Below, piece by piece: positions 9,528-16,664 of a stretch of DNA of 64,000 bases. The notes under the pieces were generated by a model. It did no database searches, was not told the DNA's origin, and worked only from the letters and a program-made list of their open reading frames with translations. Each line of letters begins with the position of its first letter. Position 1 is the stretch's first letter. Both the position numbers and the translations under genes were made by a program. The DNA is from Tenacibaculum agarivorans (GTDB taxonomy: Bacteria; Bacteroidota; Bacteroidia; Flavobacteriales; Flavobacteriaceae), in assembly GCF_001936575.1 (NCBI RefSeq), contig NZ_MSMP01000010.1, positions 124,001 to 188,000 on the forward strand, given 5' to 3'.

Positions 9528-9615
9528 TTTACAATTACTTAAAAATCATTATTTTATTATATGTTACATTTATAAAATGTTTTAATTCTAAATACAAGTT
9601 GTAAATACAATTAAA

Positions 9616-11619
9616 TTGAGCTTAAATACTAAAGAATACTACAATAGAGATTTATCGTGGTTGAGATTTAACCATAGGGTACTTCAAGAAGCAAAAGATT
9701 CAAGAAATCCATTATATGAAAGAATAAAATTCTTAGCTATTTTCTCTTCTAATTTAGATGAGTTTTTTAAGGTTAGAGTATCGGACATTAGACAAATTAA
9801 AGAGATAGATAAATCACTTAGAAAGAGATTGATATCTAAGCCTAATAAGCTTTTAAAGCAAATAAAAAAAGAAGTTGATATACAACAGGGAGAATTTGGA
9901 GATATATTTAGAAATCAAATCATTCCTGAATTAAAAGAAAATAATATTATTCTTATTGATGATAAAAACCTTACTCAAAGTCAACAAGAATATTGTGTAA
10001 CATTTTATGAAGAGCTGATAGCTAATAAACAAATAGAAGTTAAAGAAGAACTTTTTGTAGAAAATGAGAAGCTATATCTGTATGCATTAAAAGATAAACG
10101 TAGTCTATGGGTTAAGATAAATAGAATACCTCGATTTGTTGTGCTACCTAAAGAAAAAGAACAATCTCATATCATTTTTATTGATGACATCATAAGATTT
10201 AATCTGTTGAAAAACTTTAATGTCGATTTTTATGCGGTTAAAGTATCTAGAGATGCAGAGTTGTACATAGAAAATGAATTCTCAGGAAATTTATTAGAAA
10301 AAATAAAGGAAGCATTACCTAATAGAAATACTGGGCAAGTGACTCGAATTCTGGTTAATGAAAGTATTCCTAATTCATACTTAAAACAATTAAAAGTTGA
10401 TTTAGATGTAAATGAAACAGACATTATAAAAGGAGGGAAGTATCATAATTTTAAAGACTTTTTTGCATTTCCAAATCCAACGTCTAATGAAGCGTTAAGT
10501 TTTACAAATTTACCACCTTTAAAAATTACAGAATTAGAAAGCTATAATTCTTTATTTGATGCTGTTTTAGAAAAAGATCGATTGTTTTCTTACCCTTATG
10601 AATCATTTGATAGCTTTTTGAGATTTATTGAAGAAGCTTCAGAAGATCAATTTGTAACTACCATTAAAATGACATTATATAGAATGTCAAGCGATTCAAA
10701 AGTAGCAGAAGCATTAATAAAAGCTGTTGAAAAGAATATAGATGTAACCATATTTATTGAAACAAAAGCTCGATTTGATGAGGAGAATAATATAAAATGG
10801 GGACAAATTTTACAAGAAAAAGGAGTAAAAGTGCATTACAGTTATCCTGGAATAAAGGTGCATTCTAAAATTTTATACGTAAAACGTGTAAAAAATAATC
10901 AAGAGCAAGAGTTTAGTTATATAGGTACAGGTAATTTCAATGAAAAAACAGCTAAAATTTATACGGATTTTGGCTTGTTAACTTCAAAAAAGAAAATTAC
11001 AAATGATATATCAAATGTGTTTGCTGTATTAGAAGGAAATTTAATAATTCCAAAAACAAAAAAGTTATTAGTTTCTCCATTTAATACGAGAAGTGGCTTT
11101 ACAGAGCTAATTCAAAATGAAATTGATGCAGCAGAAGAAGGAAAAGAAGCAAATATTATTCTGAAGATGAATAGCTTGCAAGATGAGAAACTTATCAAAC
11201 TTCTATATAAAGCAAGTAACAAAGGGGTGAAAATAAAAATTATCTGTAGAGGTATTTGTTGTTTAGTACCTGGGATAAAATTACAAAGTGAAAATATTGA
11301 AGTTATTAGTATTGTAGATCGATTTTTAGAGCATGCTAGAGTATTTATTTTTTCTAATAAAGAGAAAGAAAAAGTGTTTATAGGATCTGCAGATTTTATG
11401 ACTAGAAATTTAGATCATAGAATTGAAGTGGTTACTCCAATAACTGATGTAGATATAAAGTTAAAAATTAAAGAAATTATTAATCTACAATGGTCTGATC
11501 AAACTAAAGCAAGAATTATAGATCAAGATCAAAATAATATTTATGTTAGAACTGAAGAAAATTACGAAAATAGTTCACAGCATAAAATTTATGAGTTTTT
11601 AAAAGCATATAATAATTGA
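9616..11619 (+). CDS. ppk1: Polyphosphate kinase 1
   Basis: 667 residues, starting at TTG (MSLNTKEYYNRDLSWLRFNHRVLQEA). PPK1 reversibly moves the terminal phosphate of ATP onto polyphosphate. The order is N-terminal helical domain, head domain, and two phospholipase-D-like C-terminal domains carrying the conserved histidines: His416 in KVHSKILYV, the autophosphorylated position, and His573 in LEHARVFIFS. FIGTGNFNEKTAK-like YIGTGNFNEKTAKIYTD is intact. The gene is complete. A second, decayed copy of its last 44 codons lies 4 kb downstream (15573-15707), on the other side of the sulfatase cassette. Confidence 0.97.
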   Translation: MSLNTKEYYNRDLSWLRFNHRVLQEAKDSRNPLYERIKFLAIFSSNLDEFFKVRVSDIRQIKEIDKSLRKRLISKPNKLLKQIKKEVDIQQGEFGDIFRNQIIPELKENNIILIDDKNLTQSQQEYCVTFYEELIANKQIEVKEELFVENEKLYLYALKDKRSLWVKINRIPRFVVLPKEKEQSHIIFIDDIIRFNLLKNFNVDFYAVKVSRDAELYIENEFSGNLLEKIKEALPNRNTGQVTRILVNESIPNSYLKQLKVDLDVNETDIIKGGKYHNFKDFFAFPNPTSNEALSFTNLPPLKITELESYNSLFDAVLEKDRLFSYPYESFDSFLRFIEEASEDQFVTTIKMTLYRMSSDSKVAEALIKAVEKNIDVTIFIETKARFDEENNIKWGQILQEKGVKVHYSYPGIKVHSKILYVKRVKNNQEQEFSYIGTGNFNEKTAKIYTDFGLLTSKKKITNDISNVFAVLEGNLIIPKTKKLLVSPFNTRSGFTELIQNEIDAAEEGKEANIILKMNSLQDEKLIKLLYKASNKGVKIKIICRGICCLVPGIKLQSENIEVISIVDRFLEHARVFIFSNKEKEKVFIGSADFMTRNLDHRIEVVTPITDVDIKLKIKEIINLQWSDQTKARIIDQDQNNIYVRTEENYENSSQHKIYEFLKAYNN

Positions 11620-11641
11620 TCAATGTTAACTTTTCTAATAT

Positions 11642-12685
11642 TTATTCTAAGTTAATAACCGTTCTAAATCCTTTATGATTAGAAGATGAATCTAAACTAT
11701 TTCCCATTCTTGAAGAAATTCGATAGCTAGCACAATAACTCACATTACATAAAAAAGAGCCCCCTTTAATAACTTTCTCATTTCTTGTATTTATGGGATT
11801 ATTAGGTCCCATTGGATTTATTATATTTTTATCTTTAATTTTTTGATAATACTTTGGATCATACCAATCTGATGTCCACTCCCATACATTACCACTGGTA
11901 TCGTATAAACCATTACTGTTAGGTGGATAACTAGCCACTGGAGAAGTATATACGTAACCATCTGATTTATTGTTTTTTTGAGGGAAAACACCAGTGTAAG
12001 TGTTTGCAAAATTAGCAACATTTATGATGTCATTTCCCCAATAGCATATAGAGGTTGTATTTCCTCTTGCTGCATATTCCCATTGTGCTTCTGTAGGTAA
12101 GTCCCTTTTAGCCCATTTACAATAAGCTATGGCATCTTCATAAGCAATATGTACAACAGGATGATTTTCTTTGCCAATTATATCACTTTTAGGACCATTA
12201 GGGTGTTTCCAGTTAGCTCCTTTTTTCCATAACCACCATTGAGAGAAGTCGTATAAATTCTTCACACCATTTGGACGCTCTTTAAAGACTAAGGAACCTG
12301 GTTGGAGTAAGGAATCATGAGGTTTTTGAGTCCCAGGAGGTAATTGTTTTTTAATTTCTTCCCAGTCTACTGGTCGCTCAGCAAGAGTAATATACCCTGT
12401 TTCATTTATGAATTTTTGGAATTGCTTATTAGTAACTTCCGTAATATCTATTAAAAAACTTTTTAGAGTTACTGTGTGACGCGGTTTTTCATGGTGCATA
12501 GCTGCATCATCTTCATCTAAAGCTCCTTGTTGAAATTTGCCTCCTTTAATAAGTACCATACCTTCTGGAATTTTAAGAACAGTCTTATTTTCTATATCGT
12601 TTTGTTGAGATTTGGTGTTTTTTTTACAACTAAAAATACCCAATATAAAAAGTGAAAGTATAAATGAATAGAAATGTTTTCTCAT
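11642..12685 (-). CDS. Formylglycine-generating enzyme, lipoprotein form
   Basis: 347 residues. A lipoprotein signal (lipidated Cys20 in LGIFSC) is followed by the full FGE-sulfatase fold, from MVLIKGGKFQQGALDEDDAAMHHEKPRHTV to the C-terminus. The segment GGSFLCNVSYCASYR holds both catalytic cysteines (Cys313 and Cys318) at the spacing of true FGE enzymes (compare GGSYMCHRSYCYRYR in human SUMF1), so it should oxidise a sulfatase Cys to formylglycine using copper and oxygen rather than being one of the inactive FGE-like proteins. It lies just downstream of a Cys-type sulfatase gene. The lipoprotein signal implies it works outside the cytoplasm. Confidence 0.88.
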   Translation of the reverse strand: MRKHFYSFILSLFILGIFSCKKNTKSQQNDIENKTVLKIPEGMVLIKGGKFQQGALDEDDAAMHHEKPRHTVTLKSFLIDITEVTNKQFQKFINETGYITLAERPVDWEEIKKQLPPGTQKPHDSLLQPGSLVFKERPNGVKNLYDFSQWWLWKKGANWKHPNGPKSDIIGKENHPVVHIAYEDAIAYCKWAKRDLPTEAQWEYAARGNTTSICYWGNDIINVANFANTYTGVFPQKNNKSDGYVYTSPVASYPPNSNGLYDTSGNVWEWTSDWYDPKYYQKIKDKNIINPMGPNNPINTRNEKVIKGGSFLCNVSYCASYRISSRMGNSLDSSSNHKGFRTVINLE

Positions 12686-12734
12686 AATTTTATGTGATGG
12701 TAAGTAATATCTTAAAAGATAAAAGTAGTAAATA

Positions 12735-12774
12735 GGTCGTTTAAAAAAGCATTCTAAAGCTTTTTTAAACGACC
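12735..12774 (-). terminator. Long perfect hairpin between sulfatase and FGE genes
   Basis: A perfect 16-bp stem (GGTCGTTTAAAAAAGC with GCTTTTTTAAACGACC) with an 8-base loop. The arms carry internal A/T tracts, so it can act as a terminator or as a processing/stabilising hairpin that sets the sulfatase:FGE ratio. It is the only strong structure in the 122-base gap. Confidence 0.7.
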
Positions 12775-12807
12775 GTATCTAAATTTTTTCGATTAAGAAT
12801 TTGAAAG

Positions 12808-15192
12808 TTATTTTTTTAATAATTGTTTTATCGTTCTTTTACCATCTGTAATAATCTCTGCAAAATATTTTCCTTTGTCAAGTTGTAAATCATAAATATT
12901 AACGTTATCACTTTCTTTAAAAGTATTAGAGTATACCTTTTGACCTAAAATATTGTATAAGGTTATGTTTATAATTTTATACGTATTTTGAAACTTAAAT
13001 TCTATGGTATTTTCAAATGGATTTGGAAAAATAGTAATTAAATTATTCTGTATTGTTTCAATATCAGTGACAATACTTTCTTCAGTGCTATTTTCTACTA
13101 TTGATCTAGAAGAGATATTTTCACAAGCAGTGATAACTACATCATCTAAATACACTCGATCTCCATTCCCAGAAGCATCAGCTCTAAAACGAATTCTGGT
13201 GTCAGAAGAAAAAGGACCTGTAACAGTTACTTGATCATTGTAACGCGTGTCATTGTCAAATTCATCTGTAAAATTCCACTCTTCTACAGTAGTAAAACTA
13301 GCACCACCGTCTGTAGAAATTTGTAACCAAAAATCCTCATTGGCATTATCCATACTCACACAGTAATAAGAAAAAGCAACAGTAATAGATTCATAGTTAC
13401 TGGCATTAATAGCATTTGTTGTAGTTACAGAAGTATCTGTATTGTCTCGTAATCGAATGCAGTAATTTCCTGAGTTTGCATAAGGAGCGTCACTAATATT
13501 TCTACGTGAATCGGATCCACCATTATTCCAAATTCCCCATCCGGTTTCAAAGTCTTCTGAATTGACAGTCAAAGTAGTACAATTATTATTTCCACCACCA
13601 CTACTATCTGTTTCAATAATTTCAGGTAAGTCAACAGTTTGTCCGTTGCTTCTAAAAGTAGGCAAAGGAGCAGATATATCTATTAGATAGTTACGAAGAT
13701 CTGTACTTAAATCATTAGCAACAGTAAGTATACTATTATCGGGAGATCCTTCTAATAAATTCGTATTTTCAGAAATATCATTATCTAAATCATACAGTTC
13801 ATATGATTCATTTTCATAGAAATACGTAAGTTTATACTGACCTTTACGTATTATAGAAGCAGGTCTTTGCTCTCTTTGAGCATTTATAGCATATCCAGGA
13901 AAATGCCAGAAAATACTCTCTCTGTTTAAACTTGTGTCAGTTCCATTTAGTATAGGCCATAAACTTTCGCCATCAATATCGTAGTTTGAAGGTAAGGTAG
14001 CTCCTGCCATATCTGCAAAAGTGGGGTACATATCAAAAGCTTGGATAGGTGTGTTATTTACTGCTCCCATGTTGGCAAGTAATCCTTGGGACCAAAGAAA
14101 ACAGGTAGCTCTTATTCCTCCTTCTTTATACTCTCCTTTCATTCCAGTCAATGGTTGGTTATCTTCAGGACCATTAGCCCCACCATTATCTGATGTAAAG
14201 TAAACTAAGGTATTAGCAGATAGCATATGACCAGGATTCCTTGGATCTGGTGTAGTATTTAAATAGTTTATAATTCTACCAATTGCTTGATCCATTCCTT
14301 CTAAAATTGCTGCTTGTCCTACATTATCATGTCCCATTTGACTAGTGGGTTTAGCAGCGTACTTGGCATATAAATCGGCTCGAGCATTAGCTTGTCCCCA
14401 TGGGCTATGAATAGCATAGTTACTAAAATGCATAAAGAAAGGACTATTACTATTAGTATTCATAAAATCAAAAGCAGCCTCAACCATAGCGTCTGTAACA
14501 TGTTTAGGGGTACCGTCTAAAGAAGTATCTCCTGCTAATTCTAAAGATTCATTAGCTGTGTAAGGATCTGCATATGCGTCAAGTTCTATACCAATTCTTG
14601 CGCCGAATCTCCAAATACCATTATTTCTTTGAACAGCGAAATAACTACCAGGTGTTCCGGAAAAATTACCACCATAATTATAGTCAAAACCTTGATCAGT
14701 AGGATCATTTCCAGTAATACTTCCACCAACATGATATTTTCCAAAATGTGCAGTTGTGTAACCAGCTGTTTTTAAAGTTTCAGCGATGGTTATAGAATTG
14801 CTGGGAATTTCATCTTCTCCATTGGTAAGTATGCCTTGATTTGGAGCTACTAACAAAGTAGTATCACCGCCTCCATTTAAATCTCCAACAGCGAAAACAT
14901 TATTAGTTGTCCGAGAGGCCCATTGCCCACTTAGTATAGCGGCTCTAGTGGGAGCACAATTAGCACCATTTACATAAGCATTAGGGAAAGCAATTCCTTC
15001 ATTAGCTAATAACGCAATATTAGGCGTTTCATAAAAATCACTAGGATTATTCATAGAAGTCTCGTTAGATGACGTTTGAGACCATCCCATATCATCTGCA
15101 ATAATAAAAATGATATTAGGAGACGGAGTTTGTTGTGAATAAATTTTAGTTAAACAAGTGATTGCGAAAATGTATAGTATCAATTTCTTCAT
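12808..15192 (-). CDS. Secreted Cys-type sulfatase with T9SS sorting domain
   Basis: About 794 residues from the ATG at 15192 (MKKLILYIFAITCLTKIYSQ, a signal peptide); the longer frame to 15276 adds a non-signal extension. Residues 25-480 form the alkaline-phosphatase-like sulfatase fold, with metal-binding IADDMGW and the activation motif CAPTR at Cys79, which must become formylglycine. Asp-Asn in YFTSDNGG completes the metal site. Residues about 535-690 form a beta-sandwich resembling a MAM or carbohydrate-binding module. The last 75 residues (IFPNPFENT to TDGKRTIKQLLKK) are a type A T9SS C-terminal domain. It probably removes sulfate from algal polysaccharide at the cell surface. Confidence 0.92.
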   Translation of the reverse strand: MKKLILYIFAITCLTKIYSQQTPSPNIIFIIADDMGWSQTSSNETSMNNPSDFYETPNIALLANEGIAFPNAYVNGANCAPTRAAILSGQWASRTTNNVFAVGDLNGGGDTTLLVAPNQGILTNGEDEIPSNSITIAETLKTAGYTTAHFGKYHVGGSITGNDPTDQGFDYNYGGNFSGTPGSYFAVQRNNGIWRFGARIGIELDAYADPYTANESLELAGDTSLDGTPKHVTDAMVEAAFDFMNTNSNSPFFMHFSNYAIHSPWGQANARADLYAKYAAKPTSQMGHDNVGQAAILEGMDQAIGRIINYLNTTPDPRNPGHMLSANTLVYFTSDNGGANGPEDNQPLTGMKGEYKEGGIRATCFLWSQGLLANMGAVNNTPIQAFDMYPTFADMAGATLPSNYDIDGESLWPILNGTDTSLNRESIFWHFPGYAINAQREQRPASIIRKGQYKLTYFYENESYELYDLDNDISENTNLLEGSPDNSILTVANDLSTDLRNYLIDISAPLPTFRSNGQTVDLPEIIETDSSGGGNNNCTTLTVNSEDFETGWGIWNNGGSDSRRNISDAPYANSGNYCIRLRDNTDTSVTTTNAINASNYESITVAFSYYCVSMDNANEDFWLQISTDGGASFTTVEEWNFTDEFDNDTRYNDQVTVTGPFSSDTRIRFRADASGNGDRVYLDDVVITACENISSRSIVENSTEESIVTDIETIQNNLITIFPNPFENTIEFKFQNTYKIINITLYNILGQKVYSNTFKESDNVNIYDLQLDKGKYFAEIITDGKRTIKQLLKK

Positions 15193-15269
15193 AAGATATA
15201 GTTTTAATAATTTTAAACATGAAGAAAACTCAAATAAACCAAGGTGTTTATATAATAAAAAATGAAAGT

Positions 15270-15293
15270 ATAGCAAAACGGATTATTTGCTAT
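15270..15293. promoter_or_regulatory. Inverted repeat upstream of the sulfatase gene
   Basis: ATAGCAAA and TTTGCTAT form a perfect 8-bp inverted repeat around an 8-base spacer, about 80 bases upstream of the sulfatase start. The symmetry and position fit a dimeric regulator site, but no cognate regulator is encoded nearby. Confidence 0.35.
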
Positions 15294-15572
15294 TCTAGTG
15301 TAGGGATAAATTAAAGCTATAAAAAAAAATAGGTATCAGATTTTTAGATCGATTAATGGTTTTGATATTATGTTAAATGATAATTATAGTTTCGATAAAT
15401 AGTTTGTTTTTAAAAGATGAATTTACAGACGGTTTAATAGTGGTTGCGAATTAATTTAATTGTATTTAACATTAAAAATTAAGTAGCCATGAAAAACTAT
15501 ATTTAGTTATACTATTTCTTGTCTTACACTTTATAAATTTCAATGATCAATTAAAAAAAGATCGTAAATTTT

Positions 15573-15707
15573 AACTTACAATTACCTGATCATACTAAGG
15601 CTAGATTTATAGATCAAGATCAAAATAATATTTATGTTGGGGCAGAAGAAAATTATGAAATTAGTTCACAGTATAAAATTTGTGAGTATTTAAAAAGTAG
15701 AAACTAA
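15573..15707 (+). pseudogene. Decayed duplicate of the ppk1 3' end
   Basis: Reading from 15573 gives NLQLPDHTKARFIDQDQNNI followed by YVGAEENYEISSQYKICEYL and a stop at 15705-15707. By eye this matches the last 44 residues of the intact PPK1 at 32 positions, and about 80 percent of bases are identical, including a 30-base exact block. No start or upstream homology is seen left of 15573. It is a remnant, not a gene. It sits in the otherwise empty 15294-15811 stretch and marks the right edge of the sulfatase/FGE cassette. Confidence 0.9.
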
Positions 15708-15785
15708 AATAGTTTCATTACTAGCGAAAATAGATTAAATAATATTTTTACAATAACTTAAAAAAGATAATATTAGTTATAATTA

Positions 15786-15793
15786 TATATTTG
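15786..15793 (+). promoter_or_regulatory. -7 promoter box for the SH3 lipoprotein gene
   Basis: TATATTTG matches the Bacteroidota -7 consensus TAnnTTTG, 18 bases ahead of the ATG at 15812. A clear -33 TTG is missing at the expected distance. Confidence 0.55.
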
Positions 15794-15811
15794 TAATTAA
15801 AATCAAATAAA

Positions 15812-16570
15812 ATGAGAAAAATATTTATTGCTGTTGTTTCAATTTCTTTGTTAGTAATTGGATGTAAAACTGAGAATGGAACTTCAAAAAATACTACAGT
15901 TGAAACAAATAATGATACTGAAACACAAAACACTTCATCTGATACTGATGATAATAGTGGGGATGCTATTTGTTTATTAGACAAGCTTTCTGTTAGAGAA
16001 ACACCATCATCAAAAGGAACTTGGGTAACTTCTATGAGTTTAGGAGAAAAAGTATACTGCACAGGCGAAGTTCATGTAGATTCTGTTTCTAAAAAAGAGT
16101 ATTACAAAGTAAAGTTAATAGATGGAAAAGAAGGTTGGTCTAGATCTCCATTTTTAGCTGTAAATGGTAAAGTAGGAGTAATTACCAAAGATGCTAGTAT
16201 TTATAAAAGACCTGATTTATTAACTAAAACAGATAATAAATATAGTCCTATGGATATTATTGCAGTAATGTCAACTCAAGATGACTGGGTACAAGTAAAA
16301 GGAAAAAGAGCAACAGGGAAGTATATTGAAGAGGTTTGGATAAAGTCTAATAATATCTCAGATAAATCTGTAGATATTGCAACAGCAAAGTTTGCTAGTA
16401 TTGCTATGACTAAAGGATCTATGACGGATAGAATTAAAGAACTACAAGAAATTGTAGGTAATCAAGACTTTTCAGAATCTAGTTTCATTGATTTAATCAA
16501 AGATAAAATTAGAGACTATGAGGCAAAGAATGTTCCAGTAGATGTACAAGATGTAAAAGTTGATGAATAG
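15812..16570 (+). CDS. Lipoprotein with bacterial SH3 domains
   Basis: 252 residues. Signal MRKIFIAVVSISLLVIGC (Cys18 lipidated) is followed by a Thr/Asn/Asp-rich linker and two SH3b-type units, at about residues 52-110 (LLDKLSVRETPSSKGTWVTS, then EGWSRSPFL) and 115-185 (ASIYKRPDLLTK, then DDWVQVKG). The first is a textbook SH3b opening with the VRExPS motif. Such domains bind cell-wall or protein ligands. The C-terminal 60 residues look helical. Before the sulfatase cassette arrived, this gene was probably the direct neighbour of ppk1. Confidence 0.8.
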   Translation: MRKIFIAVVSISLLVIGCKTENGTSKNTTVETNNDTETQNTSSDTDDNSGDAICLLDKLSVRETPSSKGTWVTSMSLGEKVYCTGEVHVDSVSKKEYYKVKLIDGKEGWSRSPFLAVNGKVGVITKDASIYKRPDLLTKTDNKYSPMDIIAVMSTQDDWVQVKGKRATGKYIEEVWIKSNNISDKSVDIATAKFASIAMTKGSMTDRIKELQEIVGNQDFSESSFIDLIKDKIRDYEAKNVPVDVQDVKVDE

Positions 16571-16608
16571 ATAGAAATAATCTAATTTATACAACTTTAT
16601 AAATAAAT

Positions 16609-16640
16609 AAAAATCCCAATGAGAAATCATCGGGATTTTT
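16609..16640. terminator. Bidirectional terminator
   Basis: A 14-bp stem (AAAAATCCCAATGA with TCATCGGGATTTTT, one mismatch) around a GAAA loop, with A-tract on one side and T-tract on the other. It separates the convergent SH3 lipoprotein and E1 dehydrogenase genes. Confidence 0.85.
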
Positions 16641-16664
16641 TATCTTATTAAGATCACACTTTTT

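Noticed and set aside
11642..15192. Sulfatase/FGE pair as part of a polysaccharide utilisation locus
   Set aside because: No SusC/SusD pair, glycoside hydrolase or sensor lies next to it; the amylase is 23 kb away.
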